Shown: positions 24,768-39,290 of the stretch, in pieces
Position numbering within the stretch: position 1 is the stretch's first letter
Layout: each line of letters opens with the position of its first letter
Position numbers and translations under genes: made by a program
Notes under the pieces: model-generated
Seen by the model: only the letters and a program-made list of their open reading frames with translations
Database searches by the model: none
Told to the model about the DNA's origin: nothing
NCBI RefSeq assembly: GCF_000204055.1
Contig: NW_006768766.1
Location: 3,523,827-3,587,826 of the forward strand
DNA: 64,000 nt
Reading direction: 5' to 3'
Origin: Melampsora larici-populina 98AG31
Taxonomy: Eukaryota > Basidiomycota > Pucciniomycetes > Pucciniales > Melampsoraceae

Positions 24768-25053
24768 TTTCGATTAGCTCGGGCTTGAGTTCATTGGAGA
24801 TTAATTTTCGTCTTTTGTTTGATCTAGAAACTACTCTTCTGGCTTCCGATTCGCCTAACCAAGCTTGGTGTGAAGATAAGGGTTGTTGAGATGCTGCTTG
24901 GCTCAGGGGATCTAACAACGGCAAACTAGCTTCTAGATGCAAGGTAGGTGGATGCTCATTTGTGGTGTTGGTTTTAATTCGCTTAGTTGGTGTTGGAGGA
25001 TTTAAAAAGGTAACCTGAGGCACGGGATTATTCCAAGGAAATGGACAGTACAT
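24742..25053 (-). CDS. Possible 5' exon of the histidine kinase
   Basis: A 103-codon minus-strand frame just upstream of the kinase ATG, in a different phase and overlapping it by 26 bp. It is Pro/Ser-rich with a basic cluster (SNKRRKL), which suits a disordered N-terminus. A donor in the overlap (GTGGTAGTC or nearby) could join it to the kinase frame. It may equally be an unrelated short frame. Confidence 0.3.
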   Translation of the reverse strand: MYCPFPWNNPVPQVTFLNPPTPTKRIKTNTTNEHPPTLHLEASLPLLDPLSQAASQQPLSSHQAWLGESEARRVVSRSNKRRKLISNELKPELIEIEHGGSHW

Positions 25054-25059
25054 ACAATG

Positions 25060-27410
25060 TTGGAGTATCCGGTGCGGGGACCCGAGTGACTGAGTCGGAG
25101 TCTACACTACAGTATATAGTACATATTATCAATTTAGTATGTAAATATTCCACATGTAACAATTACACTAACACAAGTGTAAACACACCGTCACGGGTCT
25201 GTTTGTTGATTGGAGAACTATCCATCAATTCATTTCACTTCACTTCAACATTGTTTGTCTTATCTTATATCACAAACAATATCAATCCATCAACAATAAA
25301 ACAAATTTAATTGATGAATGATTGGACTTTCTTGCATTGACAGATCAAAGTCTTTCAAAATATATACATATTGCTCATCATCTTTCATAGGAACAATTGC
25401 ACATACATACTCATCTACTCAAATAGATTAACCTTTCAACATCAAAGCCAAGAGATAAAATCATCATAAATTGAGTTCTTGGCATAGATTTACATGCAGA
25501 CATGGCTGCACAAAAGCGCGCAAGAGGGAGAGCAGTGATCAGTGATCATCAGTTAGATACTTTATTTGTGATATGGTTCAGAGGCATCACCCGCCACACC
25601 CAATTGAGTAAATACTTTCTTGCAGACTTGACTTTGAAAAATGTAATCCAAAATTCAAATCATTATTAACTCTTTATAATGATTGATAAGAAAGAAAAAA
25701 AATCCACAAAATAGATTATAATAATTAGGAGCCCCTTAAAAACCAAACCAGAAACTTTGAAAAAAAATGAAAAAACCATTTGATTTTTTTCTTTGCTCTT
25801 CTAATATTTCTATTCTTTGCAATTATCAATTCAATCCTTTCATCTTTCTGATCACCTTCTTTGATTAATTTCATCTTCTCTGTCACTTTTTTATTTTCAA
25901 CTTTCAACTTTTCCTATTCTTTTATCATCCCTTTGATCTTCATTAACTTTCTTTTGTCTCTTTTTTGATCCCGATCCTCATTTATTTCCCCAGTGTTTGT
26001 CGTCCCCCAAAACAAAGAAGAAAATGTAAGTTGACAAATTTGGAAAAAAACAGATTTGGTTGTGTTGAATTGAATTGAATGAATAGGAAAAAACTTCATT
26101 CTCCTGAGTTTGTAACATATAACTTTTTTGTCTTTATATGAGTTTTTCACTATGTTCAGTTCTTTTCTTAACAGTTTGAGTATTTTAAATAGCTATTATA
26201 TTGGAAAAAGGAACCAAGATGGATCAATGAAAACCCAACAAAACCCTCTTCAGAAGATCTCACTTTAAATAAATTCAATTTGGATACCTTGGGTAGAGCG
26301 AGAATCACTTGAGAATGTAATGATTGTTAGGAAACCATATGATTTGAATTGCCTCATCATGAATAACAGTTAAAAAATATGATGATAAGTTCATATAAAC
26401 ATAACTCTCTTGACTTCTTCAAGGTATGGATTTTCAGAGTGAATAAATGTATTTGAAGGGAAGAGAAAACCTTTCATAACCAATTTTTATCACAAATCCA
26501 AGCCAAAGTGTAAGATTTGAGGCAACAGAAATGCATGTGGTTGAGTAGTAGAAAAAATGCTAACAAAAGAACATCTGTATCTCATTTTTGTTCATATTGT
26601 TATCCTCACTCATCTCTCTGAACTCTTGGCACTTGCTTTGATTATTCTGTTTGCTTTCACTATATTAACATCAGTCTCACTATCATTCCAAGAAGACTTT
26701 ACTTGTGGTGGCCATCAGATTCACAAAATTATACTAGCATGGTGCATTAGAATTTTGTGAATCCAAGAGATGATGGACATCTCAAGTGTCTTTAAATATT
26801 GAATCAAGTGAGATTACCAACTGTCTATAAAGGTAGAATGTTTTGTTGAATTTGCTTCCCCAACTGATGCAGATCTTGTCTTCTTGATGAGTGTTTGCAC
26901 TTTGCAAAAGGCAATATGATGTAAAAATAGTGAGCTGCTGCTTGTCTTGTAGGGTCATGAGATTCATAATACTGTTTAAAATTTAGATGCTCTCATGAAG
27001 GAGCATGTAGAAGGCCTAGAATTTCAGTATTCTTTTTGGCCAACTTGGTTGTGAAATTCTACCAATGACCAAGATGAATTAACATTTGCTCAAACTTGAC
27101 TGTTTTTACTAAAGAAGTGATGGATCCACTCACTGATTTGAAAATATGTAGCAAGAACATCACCACTTTTCTCAATCAAATAAACTCACAAAAACAAATC
27201 AATGATCACAATAATTTTTAACAAAAAAAACACACAGAAAACCTTCCATACAATTTCTTTTGGTATTTCTCCTTTCAAATCTCTCCACAACAAAAAACCC
27301 CTTTCAAGTATTCCAAGCCTTGTTATTTCTTACTTGATGATTTTTCTCTTTTGCTAATCGAGATCTTCTCTTCAACAAGTTGATAAAAATTTAAAAAACA
27401 AAAAGACTCA
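25060..27410. other. Intergenic, no gene recognised
   Basis: AT-rich. The minus-strand Lys/Glu-rich frames at 25725-26150 and the plus-strand hydrophobic frame at 26557-26760 look like composition effects. Nothing conserved is visible. Confidence 0.45.
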
Positions 27411-27419
27411 TCCTAAAAA

Positions 27420-28215
27420 ACAGAAACACAAGCAGTCTTTGTCTTTGGAGTAGCAGGAGTAGAAGAACTATCTTTGAAATCTTCCAAATCTGCATCAATC
27501 TTTATTTCATCTCATCTTCTTCTTCTTCAATTTTCTCTTTTGCCTTTGATGATTCATCTTCTTCGCCATCAGATTTGGGTTTTTCTTCTTCTGAAGATCC
27601 AAAATCATTGAAAGATTTGTGTTCGAAGAAAGAAATGTGTATTTGAGCAAATATCAAACAAACCTTATTCAGTCCACCAAAGATAAATTGGCCTGACTGT
27701 GGAAAACTCAGAGTGAGTTGAGATGAGTTCTTTAGGTTTATCAATCTCTAAATACTCAGTAGCATCATCTTCAAAATAACAACATATGTAAGTTCAAGTA
27801 TTTCAATGAGAACACAGAACGGAAATAAAATGAAAAGCCTACAAAGTGATCTCAGTACCACGACGTCAGATTTACCACGAGGATCTTCTGAGATCTTGAA
27901 TTCAGCAGCCTAAAACTCTATCAGTTACAAAGAAAGAAGAATAAAATCCGAATCTGAATTGACCGATTCAACTATTAGGAGTTTCAATTTTTCTCATTTT
28001 TCTGATTTGGTTGAGAATTCAGAAGTTCCAAATCTGGCTGTTGTTCCTAAGTTTTTTTGTAATTCTGATTTGGTCATACCCACACCCGAATAATCAAAAG
28101 AAGTTCAGAGGTGTTAGGATTCTTCTAGGTTATGTTTCTTTGATGATTAATCTTTTGATAGGTTATCAGCCATAATCGTGATATTGAGAGCAGGCGCGGT
28201 ATACAATACCTGAGA
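27420..28215 (-). pseudogene. Degenerate Hsp90-family (ER GRP94-like) remnant
   Basis: Hsp90 proteins are ATP-driven chaperones; GRP94 acts in the ER lumen. On the minus strand, degenerate blocks appear in the family order: LNITIMADNLS (about 28180), GVGMTKSELQKNLGTTARFG (28083-28015, ATP-lid region), IGQFRFYSSFFVTDRV (about 27960; the family has IGQFGVGFYSxFLVADRV), AAEFKISEDPRGK (about 27900), DDATEYLEIDKPKELISTHS (about 27740), PIYLWWTE (about 27690), and an acidic Glu/Ser/Lys linker (27600-27502). Frames shift between blocks, the GxGFYS core has lost glycines, the N-terminal helix region is absent, and nothing of the middle or C-terminal domains follows. AEFKISEDPRG and TEYLE suit the GRP94 branch, but the cytosolic type cannot be excluded. 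Confidence 0.65.
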
Positions 28216-28599
28216 GAAACAAAAGAACAATTCATCAATGTTCAAGACTGAATTTGAAGATCTGGTCCAATGAACTTGCAGATGAATCAGTCAAAGAAGC
28301 AAATCTCACTATTGCTAATCATTCCTCTTCAGAATACATCTCGATCATGATAAAGATGAGAAACGACGACATGCATAAGTATAGCAATATCACTCTATAG
28401 AAAAGCATTCAAAGATCAGTTCTTGATTTTGATGTAAAAGTGAAATTCAAACTCAACTTGAGATTTGAATTTTTCTTTTTTGACATCACGATTTCTCGTT
28501 CTGATTGAAATCCTGAGATTGGGATTTGAAAACATAATCAAGTTTTGATTTTAAAAGTTGATTTGAAAAAATAAAATGAAGACAAAAAGGTTAAATGGA

Positions 28600-29904
28600 A
28601 TGAAAAATAAGTACTAATATTCCATAGCTTGATATTCTCCTCCTCCTGTCATTCCGCTTGGTACTTTTGGGCTTTTGATTTGCTCTTCATCTAATTCACT
28701 TATGTAATTCTATTGATCAATACCAATTTTCAGAACAATAACAGACCCTATTCATCAAAATAGAGTTAACGGATCCAAACAAACAAACAAAAAAGAAAAG
28801 TCATTCTAAAATCGTAGTACTTATACTTAAACATTTAATTAAGGATGAAATGACAGTTTTTGATGAATTAAGATCATTTGATTGAATAAAAAAAGTGGGT
28901 GATAAAGGCTGATAAAGGTCCTTGAAGAATATCATTTGGTATCATTTGTTTGGCATCATCTATTTCAAAAACAAATCATATCAATTGATTGAATCTTTTG
29001 ATGAACTCTTTTTTTTCTAGTATGAAGTATTTACCCGTTGTAGAAGATAATTCATCTAAAAGACGAATCGATAATAATGGAATATCAAAATGACTTTCTC
29101 CTGTAAGCTAAAAAACTCCCAAATTGATTTTCAACATCAATTTTCTTTTAACCAAATTTCCAAAAAAACGTTTTCTAGAATGTATAAAAGAAAAAAAAAC
29201 TTACTTCTACAAAATAAGAAAGTGGTTTAATCGGTCCAACTTCAATGTAAGCAATATGAGCCGGAACTTAAAGAAAATCCCATTCCCCCCCCAAAAAAAA
29301 GAAAAACAAGTATGTAAACTATCAGTTATCAATTCTCATCATCATCATCATCAAGAAAAAACAAATATACTGACCATAGTCAAAACATGAATTAAAAAGT
29401 ACAGTAATGATGATTTGAAGACAGTGTGTATTAGGTTGAATAAGATTAATTAAATTTGAACGATTCTAAAAATAATCTAAATTAATTAAATCATGAAAAA
29501 TTTTAGAAGCATTAAACGATAAAGATTTCGACCGATTGATATCTGCATTAATCCAAAAAGAAAGTCAATAAAGTATTTCCTCCCCCCCAAAAAAAACAAA
29601 TTAGAATGAAAAAGGGTTCGTACCATGAGTATGAACTAAATTTCCTATGACTCTCATTAATTGTTCTGTTGCTTCAATGATATGATCATTTGGTTTTAAT
29701 TTCGATTCAATTATTAATCTTCTTAAAATGTTTAAAGTGTGTGGTACATATGACCCAAGTTTGAAAATTTATCAATCCTACCAAAAATAATCGATTCAAA
29801 TCCCATAAAGAATCCTCATCTTCTATTGGGCCAGCATTTGTGATTTCAGCTGGTAATCGCAGTTGAGATGCACGATAAGCCATCAATCTATCGTTCAAGT
29901 TCAA
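28600..29904 (-). CDS. Unknown multi-exon protein
   Basis: A start at 29880 (MAYRASQLRLPAEITNAGP) or 29904 opens a frame that reaches LWDLNRLFL. Short introns then join pieces with good coding character: RLIIESKLKPNDHIIEATEQ (about 29700), LMRVIGNLVHTHG (29650), NADINRSKSLSFNASKIFHD (about 29530), NLINLIQPNTHCLQI (29440), PAHIAYIEVGPIKPLSYFVE (29250), GESHFDIPLLSIRLLDELSS (29080), EIDDAKQMIPNDILQG (28950) and a C-terminal piece with GGGEYQAMEY (28625). Several are bordered by AG and GT at workable positions. The protein looks helical and soluble, with no signal peptide. I do not recognise the family, so no function is proposed. Exon boundaries are approximate. Confidence 0.45.
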
Positions 29905-29909
29905 TCAAA

Positions 29910-31065
29910 GGTTTCTCGATTTCGGGCACGTTTCGGGAGCAATACTATCCACCACTATTACCAAGCCATGAAGTGCGTCATTTCTATGCCATCTTCTTGT
30001 CTGTAGTTACCAAAACTGGTTTAGCATAACGAGAAAGATAAGAGTCTAGTCTAGGATAAAATACATAAGACTAGGCTAGATTGTCTAATTACGAAAGACG
30101 AAAGGTGTTGTTCTGAAGAAGGTTGATCAAGGGCTATTTTGATTTGAACCGGTTCGTATTAAAGGGTTGGTTGAATTCGAAAAGAAGTGGTTTGAGCTGT
30201 TAACTTGAGTCAGCTTCAGTCCTTGTATTTTTGTAGTTGAAAAAAGTTAAGGAAGACCGGATCAAAATCACTCACACGGGATGTTGATTCTTCAACTTGT
30301 GATCGGTTCAAACCAAAAAGTTGAAATTTGAGAGGTTTTTTTCAAGTTTTGCGTATTGTGATGTCATGTGTAGCAGACTATTTTGCTACGGTAATTTCAA
30401 AACACCAAACCGGATAGATCTCAACAATTAATAAAGGTTAGTCCGGTTTAGCCAGGGCCTTGTCATACCACAGCAGATTTATTACTGTTGACAACACCTT
30501 GAGATGGCTATCATTGCAAAGTTGCCGAGCCATTAGAAATGGCTACAGCATGGATTCAATTTCTATAGATAGCTAGAGTATTCTTGACGAGAGCCAATTC
30601 CCACACCCTCAACACCATCCACACTTTCACACCTTGCATTCTCAAAAAAAAACCATCTCAATATAGCTTATTCGTCCTGATCCTCCCTGGTCAACTCCCA
30701 GTTTCATCACATCAAAGCCTGTCTTGCTTCCTACCCCAGCCTCGACGCACCCTTCTCCCTTGAACCCTCGCCACTTCGGATTTTACCTTTTTCACCTCTT
30801 TACCTGAAACTTTTATTACACAAGCTTGACTCTTCTTACGCTGGTTCATGGACACTGGCAGCAAGAGTTAAAGATTCCGAAACAACGGTGCCGACGATTG
30901 TCTCCCTTTTCTTTGTTTTTTAGAATCACTATAAATCAAATTTATAGACCCACATTTTTTCCATAAACCTGACTTTTTGACCCTTGACGCCTAAGGCACT
31001 TTGCATTTATAACATATTAACACAATTCCAATTAAATCGTTGTAAGCAAATATCTTTTGACAAAA
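29910..31065. other. Intergenic, no gene recognised
   Basis: Mixed composition with stops in all frames. It is probably the 5' region of the minus-strand gene to the left plus the upstream part of the plus-strand dioxygenase. Confidence 0.4.
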
Positions 31066-31069
31066 AAAA

Positions 31070-31770
31070 ATTGAAAATGAAATCAACTGACAAAATTCAT
31101 CTCTTTTGGTTATCACACTTTTTTCATGAAATCACATCCCACATCCGTAGATAAAGCTCCTTTTACAAATACAAATTTTTCGCCACTTGACGCTTCAAAA
31201 CCCTTGAATTTTTTACTTTCAAAACATCAACCAGTGTAAGCAAAATATTCTCAATATCCTTTTATAATGAAATAAAAAGGACTTACTTTTCCTATGTTTA
31301 CCTCTTCATTATCTCAATCTACATCCACAGCCTTGTCAAATTATTATTCTAAAATCCCAACAAATCATTTATAAAGCTTTTAACCTTTGATCCTATTTTG
31401 CTCATCCAACTTCAACCAAAGCATCTAAGCCCGTCAACTCTCAGCCTACATCCTTCTCCATTGGTCCATTGATTTCAAGACCTTTTTTGTGTAACATCTT
31501 TTTCCTAACCCCAAGTTGTAGGCTCAATAACTTACGTGAGTCAAAGCAAAGATCTTCAAAATTGAAATCAACTAACAAAATCCTTCTCTTTTGCTTGTCA
31601 CTTTTTTGCTTTGTCTCTTTCTACAGATACCCTAGGCTCGAATTTTTTATTTTCAAAACTTCAAATAGTGTACGCAAAATCTTTTCAATATCATTTTTTA
31701 TTGACAATGTATCATAAAGGACTTACTTTTTTTATATTTATGTGTTCATCATTTCATGCTACATTCACAG
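31070..31770 (+). repeat. Two diverged copies of the dioxygenase leader
   Basis: Sequence opening GAAATCAACTGACAAAATTC (about 31079) and closing AAAGGACTTACTTTT...ACATCCACAG (about 31331) is repeated, with about 20 percent change and indels, from GAAATCAACTAACAAAATCC (about 31564) to ACATTCACAG (31770). The second copy ends directly at the start ATG. The offset falls from 485 to 440 bp across the copy because of indels. The ACAG ends resemble splice acceptors, so the copies may be alternative leader exons or introns. Confidence 0.6.
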
Positions 31771-33032
31771 ATGGCAAAAAACCCTTCTCAGAAAGCTGCG
31801 TTAGCTCAAAAGCAACAAGAGAAGCGCCTGGACAAGAAACAACTGCGTGCTTACCTTTGAAGAGCTGTTGTTCAGGACCAGCACGGTACACCCAGCACAG
31901 CCAAAGTCATCCGGTGTGACCCTAATCGTCAAGTAGTGCGCACCATTGAATCGGGGCATGTCGTTCTTGTTGACTCCCTTACCGGTGAATTTATTGCCTC
32001 AATTTATACGCTCCATGAAGATGACGATAGCAACAAACACCTCCGAGAGAAATTTGACTGGGCAGTTCAAATACTGTATCATCACGGCCTTGCGCGTAAC
32101 AAGTGTGAAGTAAACAAAGCTCAGAAAGCTTTAGGAGATGCCAAGAGTGGAGAAATGTATCCTACTGGCTCTCGTGGTGGTACTGACAAAGGAAAATCTG
32201 GTGGTGCGTTGACTTACCTTGAACTGCTTCACCTTCTTACTAACTCGCATCTTCCCCAGGTCCATATGTATTAAATGCGCAGACTCTAAGCAAACCTCAG
32301 CTCATCAAGCAAGACATCGAACGTATGAAACTTATGCCTTCTGTTGACAAATTCATCTCACAACTCTTTGCATACCTTGTCCTCTCTCAATTCAAAGCAA
32401 ACCTGGAGCTTGCGCAACAGTACGGCGTGTCCTGGGCTTCTACAACCTTCTTCAACACCCTGGACAAATCCAGCTGCGGTTCCAACCTTGTCATCACTCG
32501 AGACGAATTCGCTAATGAATCACATCAAGACCCTGACGCATCCGGATGTGCTATTGGCCTCTTTTGTCTCATGGAACGTGACACAGGCAAAGTCATTCAC
32601 CCTCAAGAAACCAGTGCACCTCCGCCATTCCACATTGAGGAAGCTTACTTTTACCTTGACAACTATAACACAAGGATACGTTTGAGCCACCGCGCAAAGG
32701 TGATTGTGTGGAATACGAAGATGCACCATCACAGTTCACTTTCTCAAACGCTTGACTCTTTTGGCAAAGTAGTGTCCCCACGAAAGGCCAACTTGACCAA
32801 CTTCGGGTCTTCCATTCAAGTTTCGCAAACCATTGTTGATCGAATTCGTGGGATGCGTAAGAAGCAAGCGGGTATGAGTGAGAAGAAATGGAATGCTTTC
32901 AAGATCAAGCGTGTCAATGATTATGCAGACGAGATTAACAAAAGGTTGACTGATCTCAAGGAAATCAAAAAGCTTGACCCCCTCATTGAGGCGCAAATTA
33001 AGGCTAGTCTTGACAGTCTTGGGCGCTTGTAA
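31771..33032 (+). CDS. TET/JBP-like 2OG-Fe(II) dioxygenase (rust-expanded family), with one in-frame TGA
   Basis: TET/JBP enzymes oxidise methylated or modified pyrimidines in DNA using Fe(II) and 2-oxoglutarate. Fungal copies are lineage-expanded and often linked to transposons, and rusts carry many. The frame starts at 31771 with a Lys/Gln-rich helix. A 59-bp intron (32201-32259, GTGGTG to CCCCAG) joins KSG to PYVLNAQTL, and the frame ends at TAA 33030-33032, 400 codons. The iron-site HxD reads ESHQDPD (His codon 32523-32525, Asp 32529-32531). A downstream VIVWNTKMHHHSS could supply the second iron His. The C-terminus is Lys-rich and helical. A TGA at 31858-31860, codon 30, interrupts the reading frame before RAVVQDQHG; arginine would fit. 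The activity and substrate are inferred from family knowledge only. It could initiate downstream of the stop, for example at the ATG at 32154 or 32325, but that would lose conserved N-terminal sequence. Confidence 0.6.
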
Positions 33033-33700
33033 TCACCTTAATCACCTATCTTGTTTTCTTGATTTTTCTTCTTTGTTCCTCCAATTTCTATTGCAATTAA
33101 TTTCCATCCTATCATATCTCTACAACTGTTCCGTGTCTTTCAACACAATGACTAATTCCTCATCTTGGTACATGTAAAGATCTTGTAAGTATAATGAACC
33201 ATCAATTTGCATGTAATCAACTTTTCTCTCTGATTTGTCGCCCCCCCTCCTTTGCTTACAATATGAATTTGTAGGCAGATGTTGAACCTCACTTTTGCTA
33301 TTCCAAATTTATTATTCAAGTTTAAACTCTTGGAAATCCGAGCTTGACACACCATCACCTTTTCACATTTCAAGCCCCATTTTGCTTCAAATTGTTGGAT
33401 GATCCAATAAACCAATTCACGTGCTTTCAGATGTTTGGTCTGAAGTATCATAGTGGTATGCTCATACATCACGGGTCCCAAAATCAATCGTGGCCTTGGA
33501 AGGAAATTGTAACTTTAAAAAATGATTCACGTAATCAAACTTGAATGAAATGGATGAATTATGATATATATTTTACACAAAAGTCAAGAAAACAATTCAA
33601 AGACAAAGAAACCCAATGACATACTGTAAACGGCATAAAGAAGAAAGATGTCTAGAAGTTTTGGTTATACAAGCTGAGGATGACAATGCCGACTCTCAAA
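33033..33700. other. 3' region of the dioxygenase, no gene recognised
   Basis: A minus-strand frame (33152-33487, 111 residues) has reasonable composition (EHTTMILQTKHLKARELVYW) but no recognisable family and no supporting splice structure. Confidence 0.3.
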
Positions 33701-33701
33701 C

Positions 33702-34040
33702 CTAAGGGACATTGTCAAAGCTCTCGGTGCTTGACTTTTGTTCTGGTGATGCTGAGGTTTCTGGCCCACCATCTTCTACAAATTTAAATGACTTACTTAA
33801 TCCCTCAGGACCACGTCTCTCTTGAGCAAGTGAACAACCACAAATCAGTTTGAGAACTGCGCGATGTTTAAAAAAACCTTGAAGAACTTCATCAGAAAAG
33901 TTTTCATGATTAATTGAAGGAATGATTTGAGAATGTTGATCTAAAATCTCTCTAAGTATATGTTTAAAATATGATAAAAGCTTGGTTGACATTTTAATCC
34001 CAGCGATATTTACAAATGTGTATAGTATTATGGTCAACAA
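33702..34040 (-). CDS. Unknown C-terminal exon
   Basis: A 112-codon frame whose internal part, from KMSTKLLSYFKHILREILDQ onward, reads like a real protein. It ends in a Ser/Glu-rich acidic tail (PETSASPEQKSSTES). The N-terminal ~15 residues overlap the first exon of the plus-strand TANGO2 gene, so the true start is probably an exon boundary nearby. No family recognised. Confidence 0.3.
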   Translation of the reverse strand: MLTIILYTFVNIAGIKMSTKLLSYFKHILREILDQHSQIIPSINHENFSDEVLQGFFKHRAVLKLICGCSLAQERRGPEGLSKSFKFVEDGGPETSASPEQKSSTESFDNVP

Positions 34041-34911
34041 GGAAAGAATCAGGATACGTATTGTAAGTAATCAATTCAATTTTATCACATCATTGTTTGA
34101 AATTGGTTTATTTTCCTCATAATGACGTTACAATTTTTTGGGGGGGTTGATTAAAGAGTGATTGCGTCAAATCGAGATGAATTTTTAACACGTTCAACTC
34201 AAAATGCAAAATGGCATTCATCTGGAAAAGAAAGAGAAAAAGAAGAAGACAATGTGATATCAGGTTTAGATTTAATTGGAGGTGGTACTTGGTTAGGATA
34301 TACCAAAAGATTAAATCGATTTGGATTTTTAACTAATCTTTCAAACATAAATCCATCAAACCAAAAGAAATCAAAATGGATAAGTAGAGGTAATTTATTA
34401 AAAAATATTTAGTTCAAACTAACACCCAAACTTTGAAAGAATATCTTCAAGACATTAAGGATAATAGTGCTTTAGATCTTATGGATGGATATAATTTAGT
34501 AATCGGTGAAATTCAAGAGGATGATGAAAAAGTGATCATGGATTCGTTTTGTACTCGTCAAACTTATGATAATGAGATTCAAATCAATTCAAATCTTAGT
34601 CAAAAAAGTCGAATTGAAGAGTACAAGGAGAATGGAAAAAGTAATGGAATTGAAAGTGATGAAGAAGAAAATGAATGGATTAAAGTTAAATTAGGAAAAG
34701 ATTTATTGACTAAAAGAATGATTAAAGAATCAGAAGAACCAAATCAAGAAAAGTTGATTGAAGATTTGTTCGATTTTTTGAGGTATGTGAGTTTTAAGCG
34801 CTCTCGTCAAATAATAAGTTGATAAACTGATTATTTTAATTCCTTATCCTTGAAATCAAGTCAAACGGATCCAAATGATGAAGCTTTACCTAAAAATATC
34901 TTGATTTGTCC

Positions 34912-37962
<3,051 letters not shown>

Positions 37963-38390
37963 TTGACTTTAGATTTTTTCTTGATCGGTTCGCTTCGGGG
38001 TTTTATTATTCAAAGTCTTGATCGATGTTGATTTCTACTTCAATCCGAATGTATCCTTTATTTCTTTGACTTCTTCGTTGGTTCAAGTTTCAATGTGTAG
38101 TTCAACCTCAGAGCTCAGAACCTCAAATAAATTTTGGTATCGGCTTTCATATCGGGTAAAACTCCCGTTAAAGGTAACAATAGGTTAACATCGTTTTGTT
38201 TACGATGTACGAATTCACGTAGGGTACGGACCAGAATTCAAAAGGGTGTTGAATTGGGTGATAAGGTGGTACAAGATGGGTCTAAGAAAAGTGACTGAGT
38301 TGAATCGGGTACCTGGATGGTTGTCAATGACAAGTCAGACCATGAAAACCGTACAGTCAATTGAAAACTAAGTGAGATGCAGAACTTACT
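37963..38390. other. Upstream region of MCM6
   Basis: No frame of note. It is likely the promoter and 5' leader of the minus-strand MCM6 gene. No element is recognised with confidence. Confidence 0.35.
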
Positions 38391-38394
38391 CTTG

Positions 38395-38815
38395 TGGGCC
38401 TGTAAGCTTTCCAAATCATTCCGACCGCTTCATCAAAGTTATCTTCATCGGCATTTCGTTTTTCAGCTTGAATCATTTTCTTAAGTTCATCACGTTCAGC
38501 AGAGTTTTTGGGAATTTTAAGATTGAGTGATGTGAAGATGTAGATTGATGGATAATCGAGATGGATGAGGTGAAGGTCGAGAAGGATAGCTTGAGTGAGA
38601 GGTGATGTGGGGTAATTTAGTTCGACTGAAATGAGTTGAAGGGAATTAAGATGGTAAATGAGATTGAAGACGATGATGTTGAGTTGAATTTAAAGGTGCA
38701 CTGGTACTATTATTCCTACTTGGGGGTCTTGGTTGGATAGCATAATGTGGAAGAGGTGGTGGTGGTGGCGGTGGTAAAGGAGAAGTAGGACCTAGTTGGA
38801 CTTGGTTCTTTCATT
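38395..38815 (-). CDS. Unknown gene fragment
   Basis: Reading the minus strand, a proline-rich start (PTSPLPPPPPPPLPHY, about 38780) is followed by changing frames and then a good exon-like segment, KIPKNSAERDELKKMIQAEK through EDNFDEAVGMIWKAYR (38515-38400), ending at a GT-containing boundary (AGGCCCACAAGAGTAAGT). The charged helical segment looks real. No family recognised. It might continue across MCM6's upstream region. Confidence 0.3.
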
Positions 38816-39019
38816 CTAATCATGGAATGTTGATGATGTTAGATGAGTGTCGAGTCGACCAAGTTCCAACGACGACGTAAGAATGGCACCGAGACCGGAC
38901 ATACTCTCTTCAGGATCTGACTCCCAAGGCTCCAACCCCAACCTACAAACGGGAATTGCGAGAACAGGCATCTTTGCCCGGTAGTGGCCTTGAGCATATG
39001 TTTTGACGGATCCCCCATG

Positions 39020-39290
39020 GGTTCATACAATCAGGGCAGGACCGCTCATCCCGGCTCATCCCAGCTCATCACTGTTGATGAAGTTGGATGATGGCTCAGT
39101 GTTCCTGAGGTCAATGCCTGAGTCTGGCAGTTGGGGATGGGGCAAACTGGGCAGGCTCAGCGTTCCAATTTGGGTTGGACACAAATTTCACAGTTTTTTT
39201 GATACTATTGCCAAAGAGATTTGGGCCCCCGACGTCGGGGGCCTTCTCCACGGGCACTGTGTTAATAGTATCATAAATTAGAAACGATAA
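39020..39290. repeat. Terminal segment of a dispersed element with a 20-bp perfect palindrome
   Basis: GGCCCCCGACGTCGGGGGCC at 39224-39243 is a perfect palindrome, followed by TTCTCCACGGGCACTGTG. The same block, in reverse orientation with one change, lies at 62942-62985. GCTCATC and GCTCAGTGTTCCT words are also shared in the same relative order. GATACTATT (39201) and AATAGTATC (39264) flank the palindrome here as an outer inverted pair. Confidence 0.6.

Noticed and set aside
32344..32996. Alternative frames within the dioxygenase (32344-32685 +, 32520-32996 -)
   Set aside because: Shadows of the TET-like coding sequence, with no family match of their own.
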